From contig JANYFE010000100.1 of assembly GCA_025362795.1 (NCBI GenBank), positions 1 through 58,275 of the forward strand: a DNA stretch of 58,275 nt. The letters are read 5' to 3'. Shown here in pieces: positions 20,191-29,627 of the stretch. Within the stretch, counting starts at the first letter, position 1; every line of letters starts with the position of its first letter. Source of the DNA: Rhodobacterales bacterium (GTDB lineage Bacteria > Pseudomonadota > Alphaproteobacteria > Rhodobacterales > Rhodobacteraceae). The notes beneath the pieces were generated by a model. The model saw nothing but the letters and a program-made list of their open reading frames with translations, was not told where the DNA came from and searched no databases. The translations under genes and the position numbers were made by a program.

Positions 20191-21384
20191 ATGCCGCGCG
20201 CTTTTCTGATCGTGATGGATTCCGTTGGCTGCGGTGGCGCACCTGACGCCGCCGCCTTTGGCGACGCAGGTTCCAACACTTTGGCCCACATCGCCCGCGA
20301 ATGCGCCGCAGGCCGCGCCGACATCGGCCGCTCCGGCCCCCTGAACATGCCCAATCTCGACCGTCTTGGCCTAGGTGCCGCCATCCGCCTTGCTTCCGGT
20401 GCTGCGACCCCCGGCCTCTCGGCCACGCCGCAAGGCCTGTGGGGTGCCGCGACCGAGATCTCCAACGGCAAGGATACCCCCTCCGGCCACTGGGAGCTTG
20501 CAGGCGTCCCGGTGCCGTGGGACTGGACCTATTTTCCCGATACCGCGCCCGCCTTCCCGCCCGACATCACCGCCCTTGTCTGCAAACTGGCGGGCACCGA
20601 CGGCATTCTCGGCAACTGCCACGCATCGGGCGTGCCCATCATCGCCGAACATTGCGAGGAACACCTGCGCACCGGCTGGCCAATCTGCTACACCTCTGCC
20701 GACAGCGTTTTCCAGATCGCCGCTCATGAACAGGCTTTCGGCCTCGACCGCCTCTACAAACTCTGCGCCGACCTCGCCCCCCACCTGCATGCCCTCAAAA
20801 TCGGCCGTGTCATCGCCCGCCCTTTCACCGGCAGCCCCGGCAACTTCAAACGCACCCCCAACCGCCACGACTACGCCATCGCCCCCCCCGCGCCGACCCT
20901 GCTGGATTGGGTGGCGGATGCGGGGTGCGCGACCCATGCCATCGGCAAGATCGGCGACATATTCTCGATGCGCGGCATAGGCACCCTGCACAAAGGCAAA
21001 TCCGATCTTGACCTTTTCGATCATCTCGACCGCTTGGCAACCCAAGCCGAACCCGGTTCCTTGACCTTCGCCAACTTCGTCGAATTCGACACCCTCTACG
21101 GCCACCCCCGCGACGTGCCGGGTTACGCCCGCCAGCTGGAATGGTTCGACAGCCGCGCTGCCGCCTTTCTGGCCGCGCTCAAACCCTGCGACCTCGCCAT
21201 CTTCACTGCCGACCACGGCAATGATCCGACGTGGCGCGGCACCGAACACACCCGCGAACGTGTCCCGGTCATCGGCAACCGACCGGCCAAAGCCATCGGC
21301 CACATCGCCTTCACCGACGTCGCAGCCGCCATCGCCAGTCACCTGAACATCCCCGCCCACGGCCCCGGAGTATCCTTCCTGTGA
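20191..21384 (+). CDS. deoB: Phosphopentomutase
   Basis: This 397-residue metalloenzyme of the alkaline-phosphatase superfamily interconverts (deoxy)ribose-1-phosphate and the 5-phosphate. The N-terminal metal-site segment VMDSVGCGGAPDA, the GKDTPSGHWE block and the C-terminal TADHGNDPTW metal site are visible. Its TGA overlaps the GTG of add. deoC (deoxyribose-phosphate aldolase) is not in the window. Confidence 0.96.
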   Translation: MPRAFLIVMDSVGCGGAPDAAAFGDAGSNTLAHIARECAAGRADIGRSGPLNMPNLDRLGLGAAIRLASGAATPGLSATPQGLWGAATEISNGKDTPSGHWELAGVPVPWDWTYFPDTAPAFPPDITALVCKLAGTDGILGNCHASGVPIIAEHCEEHLRTGWPICYTSADSVFQIAAHEQAFGLDRLYKLCADLAPHLHALKIGRVIARPFTGSPGNFKRTPNRHDYAIAPPAPTLLDWVADAGCATHAIGKIGDIFSMRGIGTLHKGKSDLDLFDHLDRLATQAEPGSLTFANFVEFDTLYGHPRDVPGYARQLEWFDSRAAAFLAALKPCDLAIFTADHGNDPTWRGTEHTRERVPVIGNRPAKAIGHIAFTDVAAAIASHLNIPAHGPGVSFL

Positions 21385-22364
21385 CCCCCAAGATCGAACT
21401 GCACCTGCACCTCGAAGGCGCCGCGCCGCCCGCCTTCATCAAGGGCCTCGCCCGCGAAAAGCACATGGACCTGTCCGGCCTCTTCACCGAAGATGGCTCT
21501 TATAAGTTCACCGACTTCTGGCATTTCCTCAAAGTCTACGAAGCTGCCACGACGACCTTGCAATCGCCCGAAGACTTCTACCGCCTCACCCTCGCCGTGC
21601 TGGAGGAATCCGCCAAGTCCGGCGTGATCTATAGCGAAACCTTCCTGTCCCCCGATTTCTGTGGCAACCGCGACGTCAGCGCCTGGAAAGAATATCTCCA
21701 CGCCATCGAAGAAGCCGCCGCCCGGGCCGAAACCGATTTCGGCATCACCCTGCGCGGCATCGTCACCTGCATCCGCCATTTCGGCCCCGACAAGGCCCGT
21801 CAGACCGCCCGTTGCGCCGCCGAGACCAAAGGCCGCTTTCTGACCGGCTTCGGCCTTGCCGGCGACGAAAAGATGGGCCAACCCAAAGACTTCGCCTATG
21901 CGTTCGACATGGCCCGCGAAGCGGGTCTCAGCCTCACTGCGCATGCCGGCGAATGGGGCGGCCCCGACTCGATCCGCGACGCGCTGAAAGACCTCAAAGT
22001 CTCTCGCATCGGCCACGGTGCCCGCGCCATCGAAGACATGGCACTGGTCGAAGAAATCGCCGAAACCGGCATCACGCTGGAACTTTGCCCCGGTTCCAAC
22101 GTCGCCCTCGGCATCTTCCCCAGCTTCCGCCAGCACCCGATTGGCGAGATGTACAACCGCGGCGTCAACGTCACGATAAGCACCGACGATCCGCCGTTCT
22201 TCCACACCACGATGGCCCGCGAATACGACATGCTGCACGAAGCCTTCGACTGGGACGATGGCGTTTTCGCCAAAATCGCCCGCACCTCGCTTGACGCCGC
22301 CTTTTGTGATGCGGATACCAAAGCCAAGATCCTGAAGAAACTGGAGGCTGCAAATGCTGGATAA
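21381..22364 (+). CDS. add: Adenosine deaminase
   Basis: This 327-residue zinc enzyme converts (deoxy)adenosine to (deoxy)inosine. The zinc ligands in ELHLHLEG (near residue 10), the [11 protein letters not shown] segment with catalytic Glu-containing context, and STDDPPFF near the C terminus identify it. GTG at 21381 is the start: it overlaps the deoB stop by 4 bp and puts the HLHLEG motif at the usual distance from the N terminus. The 3' end overlaps upp by 11 bp. Confidence 0.94.
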   Translation: MTPKIELHLHLEGAAPPAFIKGLAREKHMDLSGLFTEDGSYKFTDFWHFLKVYEAATTTLQSPEDFYRLTLAVLEESAKSGVIYSETFLSPDFCGNRDVSAWKEYLHAIEEAAARAETDFGITLRGIVTCIRHFGPDKARQTARCAAETKGRFLTGFGLAGDEKMGQPKDFAYAFDMAREAGLSLTAHAGEWGGPDSIRDALKDLKVSRIGHGARAIEDMALVEEIAETGITLELCPGSNVALGIFPSFRQHPIGEMYNRGVNVTISTDDPPFFHTTMAREYDMLHEAFDWDDGVFAKIARTSLDAAFCDADTKAKILKKLEAANAG

Positions 22365-22986
22365 CCTAACCATCGTCTCGCACCCGCTGGTGCAGCACAA
22401 ACTCACCCTGATGCGCGAGAAAGACACCTCCACCGCCTCGTTCCGCAAACTCCTGCGCGAAATCTCGTTGCTTCTGGCCTACGAAGTCACCCGCAACCTG
22501 CCCCTCACCACCAAACGCATCGAAACCCCAATGCAAGAAATGGACGCCCCCGCCATCGAAGGCCGCAAACTTGCACTGATCTCGATCCTGCGCGCCGGCA
22601 ACGGCCTCCTGGACGGCATCCTCGAACTGATCCCCGCCGCCCGTGTCGGTTTCATCGGCCTCTACCGCGACCCCGAAACGCTGCAACCCGTCCAATACTA
22701 CTGCAAACTGCCCGACCATCTGGAGGATCGCCTGTCGATCGTCGTCGATCCCATGCTCGCCACCGGCAATTCCAGCGCCGCAGCGGTGACGCTTTTGAAA
22801 CAATCCGGGGCTAAAAACATCCGCTTCCTGTGCCTGCTGGCCGCGCCCGAAGGCATCAAACGCATGCAAGACGCCCATCCTGACGTGCCCATCGTCACAG
22901 CGGCGGTAGACAGCCACCTGAATGACCATGGATATATTGTGCCGGGCCTAGGGGATGCGGGTGACAGGATGTTCGGCACTAAATAA
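22354..22986 (+). CDS. upp: Uracil phosphoribosyltransferase
   Basis: This 210-residue enzyme makes UMP from uracil and PRPP. The PRPP-binding loop [14 protein letters not shown] (~132-145) and the [14 protein letters not shown]-terminal segment are typical. It is the last gene of the cdd-deoA-deoB-add-upp cluster and reuses the uracil released by deoA. No clear terminator follows its stop; the next gene starts 66 bases later. Confidence 0.96.
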   Translation: MLDNLTIVSHPLVQHKLTLMREKDTSTASFRKLLREISLLLAYEVTRNLPLTTKRIETPMQEMDAPAIEGRKLALISILRAGNGLLDGILELIPAARVGFIGLYRDPETLQPVQYYCKLPDHLEDRLSIVVDPMLATGNSSAAAVTLLKQSGAKNIRFLCLLAAPEGIKRMQDAHPDVPIVTAAVDSHLNDHGYIVPGLGDAGDRMFGTK

Positions 22987-23052
22987 AGTTATTGCCCCTT
23001 TACTCGGAAACAATACTGATTCATGATTCGGCCCAACTGCTTGGGGGTGGTC

Positions 23053-24336
23053 ATGCTGTCAAAGCTATTTTTCGGGGCCGCTGTGGCCACCGCACTCAGC
23101 GGCAGCCTCGCCGGGGCGCAATCCATCGCGCGGCTGGGCGGACCGTCCAACCTGCCACCCGCAAGCTTCACCGGACAGCAATTCATCGACGCCAGAGGCT
23201 GCGTTTTCCTCAAGGCCGGCATCGGCAATGGCATCAACTGGGTGCCGCGCGTGGACCGCAATCACAAACCGCTATGCGGCTTCCCGCCCAGCTTTGGCAG
23301 TGCGGTCGCCGCGGCGGTTCAGGCTGACATGGCGCCAGAACCTGCGGCATTGCTGCCGGCACCGCAACCTGCAGCCGCCCCGGCCCAACCTGCCCCGTCT
23401 CAGCCCGCGGCCGCTCCACGCCAGACCCGGATCGCCGCTGCAACCCTTGCGCCAAACCCCTCACCCGCCCCGGCCCCCACCGTCTACGCCAGGGCGCAGA
23501 CAGTGGCACAACCCGCCGCACAGCCTGTCCGGCGGCGCAGCATGTTCGACGTTCTGTTCGGCCCGACACCGCAACCCGTCAGCAGCACCTCGGGCCCGAC
23601 CTATCTGAACACCGGTGCAGCGGTGTCACCTGCCGTGCAGTGCCCCAGATCGGCACCGAAACTGGATCGTATTGTGCTGCAAAACCACGCCGCCGCCTAT
23701 GTCTGCACCACCGGCGACGGCACCACCACCGGCTGGCAAGTGCCAATGTTCTTGCGCGGCGATGGCACAACGGCGGCGCTGACCAACCCGACCCTGAACG
23801 CCAATACGATGGCCGGGGCAAGGGTGTCGAACGGCTATGCCGTCACTTCTGCCACACCGGCCATTGTCGTGGCCCGCACCGCAATCCCGACGCCGCCCAA
23901 GGGCTACAAACTGGCGTGGAAGGATGACCGGCTGAACCCGTTGCGCGGCATCGGCACGGCGGCCGGTCAGGTGGCGCAGGATCTGATCTGGACCCGTGAC
24001 GTGCCCGCCGTTCTGGTGACTGCCGTCCGGACAACTTCTGCCGCCCCGGTGGCACCACGCCTCTCCACCAGCGTCTCGACCATGTCGGCTCCGCAAACCC
24101 GCGCCAGCGCGGCAACCATCTTTGTGCAGGTCGGCAGCTTTGGCCAACCCGCGAATGCCACAGCCGCCGCCGCCCGGCTCGCAGCCCTTGGCCTGCCGGT
24201 GTCCACCGCAAAGCTCACCCGGGGCGGCAAACTGCTGCAAGTGGTCTATGCCGGTCCCTTTACCTCTGCCGCAGCCGCCCAATCGGCTTTGGCCACGGCC
24301 CGCACCGCCGGGTTTTCTGACGCCATTCTAAAATAA
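23053..24336 (+). CDS. SPOR-domain exported protein
   Basis: This 427-residue protein has a signal peptide (about residues 1-22, MLSKLFFG...SLAGAQS), a conserved N-terminal block with paired Cys (DARGCVFLKAG, KPLCGFPPSF), and a long Pro/Ala-rich linker (~95-180). A C-terminal SPOR repeat (~350-427, FVQVGSFGQPANATAAAARL...VVYAGPF) binds denuded peptidoglycan. The likely site is the periplasm, at the septum or cell wall. ATG at 23053 is chosen over 23023 because a GGGGGTGG site precedes it. A terminator follows at 24394. Confidence 0.85.
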   Translation: MLSKLFFGAAVATALSGSLAGAQSIARLGGPSNLPPASFTGQQFIDARGCVFLKAGIGNGINWVPRVDRNHKPLCGFPPSFGSAVAAAVQADMAPEPAALLPAPQPAAAPAQPAPSQPAAAPRQTRIAAATLAPNPSPAPAPTVYARAQTVAQPAAQPVRRRSMFDVLFGPTPQPVSSTSGPTYLNTGAAVSPAVQCPRSAPKLDRIVLQNHAAAYVCTTGDGTTTGWQVPMFLRGDGTTAALTNPTLNANTMAGARVSNGYAVTSATPAIVVARTAIPTPPKGYKLAWKDDRLNPLRGIGTAAGQVAQDLIWTRDVPAVLVTAVRTTSAAPVAPRLSTSVSTMSAPQTRASAATIFVQVGSFGQPANATAAAARLAALGLPVSTAKLTRGGKLLQVVYAGPFTSAAAAQSALATARTAGFSDAILK

Positions 24337-24393
24337 CGCCAACGGGCATCGGCCGCACGCTGCGGTCGGGCGACGGGCAAGATCGAGCAGATA

Positions 24394-24430
24394 AAACTCA
24401 CCCCTCCGGCTCAGGCCAGAGGGGTTTTTA
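24394..24430 (+). terminator. Rho-independent terminator of the SPOR gene
   Basis: The stem CCCCTC (24401-24406) and GAGGGG (24419-24424) is flanked by AAAAC on the left and TTTTT (24425-24429) on the right. It lies about 60 bases after the stop codon and could work in both directions. Confidence 0.8.
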
Positions 24431-24645
24431 ATTGCGGGCGGGCGCTGCGTTAACCCGGTACCCGCCCCAAACCGTCTTCACGCAAAGAAGACGGGACCAA
24501 GACGGGTTAAAGACAGCACCAAACCGGGAAAATCCCAATGTTAACTGGTGTTTTCGCCCCGATTCGCGCCAACAGACGCCCGGCCTTCGTCACCTTCGAT
24601 TTCAGCTTGACCAAACACGCCCGTCATACTTTGCTGGTGTCCCTC
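24431..24645. other. Intergenic stretch with one hairpin
   Basis: This convergent junction contains a perfect 8-bp hairpin, CCGTCTTC/GAAGACGG (24472-24494), which on the minus strand is followed by TTT and may weakly end the opposing gene. I see no gene in the rest. Confidence 0.4.
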
Positions 24646-25677
24646 CTACTCAGAGCAGATGCCCTGCAAACTGATCCAGTCGCGGTCCGGCAGGATCGGT
24701 TCGGGCGAAGTGCCCTTGAACGGATCCGCCTCGATCAGCGCCAGCGTCGTCTCGCCACTGGGATCAACCGCTCGGGCATAAGCGGCGGATGACAGGTTAA
24801 CCTGTTGAAAACGCTCTAGCAACCTCTCGTTGTCTAGGGCAGCGGGCTTGGCCTTCAACAGCGCTTCGGCATAGCCGGTCAATGATCCGTCGGGCAGAAC
24901 ACCTGTGGTCAGCAGCCGGAACGTCGCCATCAACCCGGCATGTTCCAGCAGCGGTATGACCGGATCCGCCGTGCTGGCCCGCGCCATTTCGGCCAAGGCA
25001 TACCCCGCCGCCGGCTCGGCATCCGACGCCGCCTCCACCAGCTTGCGGTTGATCACCACAATGCCACCGGGCAAACCAACCGCGGTCTCCACCCCGTCTC
25101 GCACCACGTCAATCTCGCCCACCCCCGCGCTCGACAGCCGTTGCGCCAGCGCCGCCGCCGCGCGTTTCCCCAAAATTGTCCCGCAAGGTGAACCACTTAA
25201 CCGCGCCACATCCTGCAAGGCCAGCTTGCCAATCTGCACCCGCGTCGCCTCTGGCAGCACCTGCGCCGTGTGCCGGATCATCGCCCCCGGCAGCCACAAC
25301 ACCACCAAAAGCCCAATCACCGTCAGCGCCGATACCACCACCAACCCCCGCAGCCGCCCCGGCCGCGGTCTGCGCCGGATCAGCACGACACGCACCGTTT
25401 CAAGTGCGTTAATCATATCCATGTCATCAAGTTCCAGCGTTTCAGCCGGTTCGCCATTGTCCAACCGGCCGGGCGTGAACAGCGCAGGCACCTCGCCTGC
25501 GTTCAACCGCTCTAATGAGGGCAACGACCAGTGTGCCAGGGCCATCGCGGTTTTCGGATCTGCCAGGATCAGGGTGGCTTCACCCAGATTTACAATGACT
25601 TCTCGCATCTGCGCCGCAGCTTGCGGCCGCCACAGGCCAGAACATTCCAGCCGCTGGTATTTCGCAAGCGCCGTCAT
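24646..25677 (-). CDS. Membrane protein resembling an M48 peptidase with a lost HExxH site
   Basis: This protein has 343 residues from ATG at 25677 (an ATG at 25734 is also possible). The N-terminal ~110 residues are soluble and one strong membrane helix lies at ~114-134. After it, the segment VGLPGGIVVINRKLVEAASDA followed by EPAAGYALAEMARA parallels the M48 pattern (A-LPGG-I-V-T-GLL, EAELAAVLAHEIGH). The zinc motif HExxH is replaced by AEMAR, so the domain is probably not a peptidase. It may act as a binding or regulatory pseudoenzyme in the periplasm. I do not recognise the N-terminal domain. The family link is inference from this motif. Confidence 0.65.
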   Translation of the reverse strand: MTALAKYQRLECSGLWRPQAAAQMREVIVNLGEATLILADPKTAMALAHWSLPSLERLNAGEVPALFTPGRLDNGEPAETLELDDMDMINALETVRVVLIRRRPRPGRLRGLVVVSALTVIGLLVVLWLPGAMIRHTAQVLPEATRVQIGKLALQDVARLSGSPCGTILGKRAAAALAQRLSSAGVGEIDVVRDGVETAVGLPGGIVVINRKLVEAASDAEPAAGYALAEMARASTADPVIPLLEHAGLMATFRLLTTGVLPDGSLTGYAEALLKAKPAALDNERLLERFQQVNLSSAAYARAVDPSGETTLALIEADPFKGTSPEPILPDRDWISLQGICSE

Positions 25678-25849
25678 GTGCCGTGAAAATCCACCCGAAT
25701 GGTCATGCTGCAAAGCTACTGGAACCCGACCCATGCCACAACTGCCCGCAGGGTGATTTCACCGCAGCACCGCACATAATGCGTCGCTTTCCGGCATGCA
25801 GACCACATCTTGGCAGGCTTGGGTGATGGCAGTCAGCCAAGGGGCCATC

Positions 25850-26761
25850 ATGGGCAAAGACAAAACGCTGCAAGCCGCCGGCATGATCCTGATCTACGCC
25901 GCGATCATCGGCTTCACCGACAATTACGTGCGCGTCATCGCAGCCCATGCCGGCCTGTGGCAATTCCACGCCACCCGCACCGTCTTTGCCATCGCTATCC
26001 TGACCATTCTGGCCGTGCCCCTGTCGCTGCGCCTGCGCCCGGTCAACCTGCGCTCCGTCGCCGCCCGGTCCATCATCCACGGCCTGTCTATGGTCATCTA
26101 CTTTGGCGCGTTGGCTTTTCTGCCCGTTGCCCTTGTCGCCGCGGGCCTGTTCACCGCGCCGATCTTCGTCCTGCTGATCTCGCGCTTTGCCTATGGCGAG
26201 GCGATTGGCCCGTTCCGCATCCTGGCCGTCATACTGGGCTTTACCGGAGTGGTGCTGGTCCTTGGCCCCGAGGCCTTCGCCGGCGCGTCGCTGCCCGCCC
26301 TGCTGCCGGTTCTGGCGGGGGCGATGTATGCGATGGGCAACATCGCGACCCGCAAATGGTGCCCGCAGGAAAGCGCAGAAACCCTGCTGGCAGGCTTCTT
26401 TTTAGCGCTTGGAATCATAGGGTTGCTTGGCATGGCGGCCCTTGCCTTGTGGCCTATCCCGGTGCCGGCAGGCGTCGCGGGTTTCTTGCAGCGCGGCCCG
26501 GTCTGGCCCGACAGCGGCTTCTGGTTCTGGACTTTCATTCAGGCGGCAGGCTCGCTTTTGGGTGTCGGCCTGATGGTCCGTGCCTATCAAGTGGCCGATG
26601 CCACCCGCGTGTCAGTCTTCGAATACGCCATCCTGCCCTCCGCCGCGATCTGGGCATGGTTGTTATGGGGCGAGGTTTTGACGCCCCTGGCCATCCTTGG
26701 CATGGCGCTGATCGTGGCGGCGGGGCTGATGATTGCTATCCGGGCACGCCGCAGCGGTTAG
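25850..26761 (+). CDS. EamA/DMT-superfamily permease
   Basis: This 303-residue inner-membrane protein has about ten hydrophobic segments arranged as two EamA repeats (residues ~5-135 and ~145-300), as in drug/metabolite transporters (many export amino acids or metabolites). The substrate cannot be predicted. ATG at 25850 is chosen because AAGGGG precedes it and the first helix then follows at once; an upstream ATG at 25796 is less likely. The stop codon overlaps that of tdk on the other strand by 4 bp. Confidence 0.85.
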   Translation: MGKDKTLQAAGMILIYAAIIGFTDNYVRVIAAHAGLWQFHATRTVFAIAILTILAVPLSLRLRPVNLRSVAARSIIHGLSMVIYFGALAFLPVALVAAGLFTAPIFVLLISRFAYGEAIGPFRILAVILGFTGVVLVLGPEAFAGASLPALLPVLAGAMYAMGNIATRKWCPQESAETLLAGFFLALGIIGLLGMAALALWPIPVPAGVAGFLQRGPVWPDSGFWFWTFIQAAGSLLGVGLMVRAYQVADATRVSVFEYAILPSAAIWAWLLWGEVLTPLAILGMALIVAAGLMIAIRARRSG

Positions 26762-27336
26762 CTCCCCATCGCCGCCCGCCAATGCCGCCGGCAGAGCGAG
26801 ACATAGGTTTCGTTGCCGCCGATCACCACCTGTTGGCCCTCCTGCAACGCCCGGCCATCCGGCCCGCGCCGGATCACCATCGTGGCCTTCTTGCCGCAAT
26901 GACAGATCGTACGCACTTCGCGCATCTCGTCTGCCCATGCCAGCATTGCCGCCGACCCCGGAAACAAATTTCCTTGAAAATCAACGCGCAAACCATAGCA
27001 CATCACCGGAACTCCCAGATCATCCACCGCGCGGGCCAATTGCCAGACCTGTGGCTTGGCCAGAAACTGTGCCTCGTCGATAAAGACGCATGCAACCGGC
27101 CCTGCCGCAAACCGTGCCTGCAATTTGGAATACAAATCCTCGTCCGGGCCAAAGGTATCCGCGGCCTCCCCGATGCCGATCCGGCTGGCAATCCGCCCCT
27201 CGCCCGCACGTTTGTCAAACTGTGCGGTGATCAGATAGGTCGCCATGCCCCCCTCGCGGTAATTGTGCGAGGCTTGCAGCAGCGAGGTCGACTTGCCCGC
27301 GTTCATCGTCGAATAGTGAAAATACAGCTTTGCCAT
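26758..27336 (-). CDS. tdk: Thymidine kinase
   Basis: This 192-residue type-II thymidine kinase phosphorylates thymidine to dTMP. The P-loop MNAGKSTSLLQ (10-20), the CVFIDEAQFL Walker B segment and zinc cysteines (TICHCGKK, SLCRRH) are present. The start is the ATG at 27336 beginning MAKLYFHYS; an upstream in-frame extension does not look coding. It competes with deoA for thymidine, giving both salvage and breakdown routes in this window. Confidence 0.95.
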   Translation of the reverse strand: MAKLYFHYSTMNAGKSTSLLQASHNYREGGMATYLITAQFDKRAGEGRIASRIGIGEAADTFGPDEDLYSKLQARFAAGPVACVFIDEAQFLAKPQVWQLARAVDDLGVPVMCYGLRVDFQGNLFPGSAAMLAWADEMREVRTICHCGKKATMVIRRGPDGRALQEGQQVVIGGNETYVSLCRRHWRAAMGS

Positions 27337-27550
27337 CCGCCCAGATAGCCCAAGGCGGCGGCACGTTTCAAGCTGCTGGTAAGATGGGCCCGCCGCGCTT
27401 GTGTTGCGAGACTTTGCCCAGCGGGCCCCTTTCGAACCGGTAAAAATTCCCGGCCACTCGTTACGTCCCACATATCCGGGACTCCTTTATCAATGACAAA
27501 CTCTTGCGGTGGTATTAATGGGAAAAACCGACTCAAATTCCCAATTCAGA

Positions 27551-27570
27551 TCATGGTACAATAACCAGCA
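27551..27570 (+). promoter_or_regulatory. Extended -10 promoter placing the start at the ATG (leaderless)
   Basis: TGG-TACAAT (27554-27562) is an extended -10 element; the ATG of the next gene begins at 27570, about 7 bases after the hexamer, where transcription would start. No Shine-Dalgarno sequence lies between. No clear -35 is seen. Confidence 0.5.
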
Positions 27571-28022
27571 TGTCAGTTGAAACTTACCTCAAGAAACACA
27601 GTGAAGCCCTGGTCAAAGAGGTGGGGATCGAAGCGGCCTGCGCCTTGACCGGAAAATCCAAGGCGACACTCGGCCGTTACTACTCCGATCAGGATGAACA
27701 CGGTGACCGTTTCATGCCGATTGACGTCGTGGCCCAGCTGGAAGCAGCATCCGCTTTCCCGCACGTGACCGCCGCTTTGGCTGATTTACGCGGTATTACA
27801 ATGTCTTATGACACCGCGCGGCACAACTCGACTTCAACCGGGGTCAATCAGGACGTGGTAGCCTTGGCGCAGCGATTCGCCCAGCTGATGGGCGAATACA
27901 ATCTGGCGATCGGTGATGGCGTGATCACCGTGAACGAGGCCAAGCGGATGTTGCGCGAAACGCTCGCGTTGCAGCAGGTCTTGCTGGCCATGAAACTGAA
28001 CCTAGAAGACGAGGTGAGCTGA
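27570..28022 (+). CDS. Small HTH-domain protein, unknown role
   Basis: This 150-residue protein has a probable helix-turn-helix near the N terminus (VGIEAACALTGKSKATLGRYYSD, ~17-39), reminiscent of phage CII-type regulators. A helical C-terminal half (~95-145) may serve for oligomerisation. No phage genes are nearby, so it is probably a chromosomal regulator. The ATG is preceded by a TACAAT box at about -13 and no ribosome-binding site, which suggests leaderless translation. It converges on the RNA helicase with a 24-bp gap. Function not assigned. Confidence 0.65.
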   Translation: MSVETYLKKHSEALVKEVGIEAACALTGKSKATLGRYYSDQDEHGDRFMPIDVVAQLEAASAFPHVTAALADLRGITMSYDTARHNSTSTGVNQDVVALAQRFAQLMGEYNLAIGDGVITVNEAKRMLRETLALQQVLLAMKLNLEDEVS

Positions 28023-28046
28023 GCCTTTCGACTCAGCCCGCGTCGC

Positions 28047-29405
28047 TTAGCTGGTCCAGCGCTGCGGCCCACGCGACAACGCACCTTGCGACTTGCGCGG
28101 CGGACGTGCGCCACCCGCAGGCTGTGCCGCCCCGGCAGGCTTGGCGACGGCGCTGCGCACGGCAGGCTTGGCACCTTGCGGCTTGCCCCCTGCGCCGTGC
28201 GGACGCCCCGAACCTTGCGGCCGCTGACCACCTCGGCCCTGCACCGGCTTGGGTGCCGCCGCAACCGCCGCCGCAGACCACGGCGCGCCACCAATCACCG
28301 GGATCGGCTTTTTCAGCATCTTTTCAATGGCCTGCAACTCGCCCATTTCGGCAGGCGCACAGAACGCCACCGCCGTGCCCTCGGCCCCGGCTCGCGCCGT
28401 CCGGCCAATCCGGTGCACATAGTTTTCCGGCACGTTCGGCATGTCGTAGTTATAAACGTGCCGCACGCCGGGAATATCAATCCCGCGTGCCGCCACATCG
28501 GTCGCCACCAACACGTCCATTTTACCTTCGCGGAAATCGCTCAGCGTCTTGTCACGCTGGTTCTGGCTCTTGTTGCCGTGGATCGAGCCCGCGGTGAATC
28601 CCCACGAAGCCAGCAGCTTGTACAACTTTTCCGACCCATGCTTGGTGCGGCCAAAGACCAGCGCCTGCTCGCCCGGATGCTTTTTCAGAAAGGTTTCCAA
28701 GAGCTTGGCCTTGTCGCCATTGGGGATGAAGTAGACCCCCTGCACGATCCGCTCGATCGGCTTGCCGGGCGGTGCCACCTGCACCCGCACCGGATTGCGC
28801 AGATAGGTCGCCGCCAGTGTCTCGATATCCTTGGGCATCGTCGCCGAAAACAGCAGGGTCTGGCGTTTGACCGGGATGTGCTTCGCAATCTTGTTCAGCG
28901 AATGGATGAATCCCATGTCCAGCATGTGGTCGGCCTCATCCAGCACCAGATAGCCACAATCGTCCAGAAACACATCGCCGCGCTCCAAGAGGTCAATCAA
29001 CCGCCCCGGCGTCGCCACCAGCACGTCCGACCCTTTCGACAGCCGCTCTGCCTGCTTGAACAGCGAGGCACCGCCAACCACCATCGTGACCTTGATCGCG
29101 GTGCCTTTGGTGAACACCATGAAGTTTTCGGCAATCTGGTTCACCAGTTCGCGCGTCGGTGCCAGGATCAGCGCCCGCACGCGCTTGGGCGCAGGCGGAT
29201 GGCCAAGGTCCAGCAAACGGTGCAGCAGCGGCAGCCCGAACGCCGCCGTCTTGCCGGTGCCGGTCTGGGCCAGACCCATCAGGTCCGACCCTTTCATGAT
29301 ATGCGGAATGGCCTGCGCCTGAATCGGCGTAGGGTCTTGCATCTTGGTTTTTTCCAAGGCTTTCAAAAGCTTGGGCGACAGGCCCAGTTCGGCAAACGTG
29401 GTCAT
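28047..29405 (-). CDS. rhlE: DEAD-box RNA helicase (RhlE-type)
   Basis: This 452-residue ATP-dependent RNA helicase probably acts in ribosome assembly or RNA decay. The Q motif (DPTPIQAQAIP), Walker A AQTGTGKT, VLDEADHMLDMGF, FSATMP and HRIGRTAR are all present. The last ~80 residues are a basic, Ala/Gly/Pro-rich tail as in RhlE proteins. Two ATGs stand in tandem (29408 and 29405); the second has GGAA at better spacing. An unusually long upstream region (29406-29627) could hold a regulated leader. Confidence 0.92.
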   Translation of the reverse strand: MTTFAELGLSPKLLKALEKTKMQDPTPIQAQAIPHIMKGSDLMGLAQTGTGKTAAFGLPLLHRLLDLGHPPAPKRVRALILAPTRELVNQIAENFMVFTKGTAIKVTMVVGGASLFKQAERLSKGSDVLVATPGRLIDLLERGDVFLDDCGYLVLDEADHMLDMGFIHSLNKIAKHIPVKRQTLLFSATMPKDIETLAATYLRNPVRVQVAPPGKPIERIVQGVYFIPNGDKAKLLETFLKKHPGEQALVFGRTKHGSEKLYKLLASWGFTAGSIHGNKSQNQRDKTLSDFREGKMDVLVATDVAARGIDIPGVRHVYNYDMPNVPENYVHRIGRTARAGAEGTAVAFCAPAEMGELQAIEKMLKKPIPVIGGAPWSAAAVAAAPKPVQGRGGQRPQGSGRPHGAGGKPQGAKPAVRSAVAKPAGAAQPAGGARPPRKSQGALSRGPQRWTS

Positions 29406-29627
29406 CATAGTTCCATCAGTCAAAGGTGCGAAACACCCTCGTCCCCGGCGATTGCCAGTGACCGTGCGCATCGCGGCGCCCCTGCGTGATATTGGGAACC
29501 TCATTTCCGGGCCTTCAGGTGCTCACGCGGCACGGGCTTCGGAAGACTGGCAGATGGGGCCAAACGCGAAAGAAGTCAAGCCATCATGTCGCTGCACCGC
29601 AGAAACCCTGCACTTCTTCCTCCCATT
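29406..29627. other. Leader region of the RNA helicase gene
   Basis: No gene is seen. The stretch holds the 5' region of the helicase transcript and, by position, its promoter. I could not identify convincing promoter boxes or a riboswitch fold. Confidence 0.35.

Noticed and set aside
28023-28294. Small minus-strand frames within the helicase tail
   Set aside because: They are other frames of the basic low-complexity C-terminal tail of the helicase.
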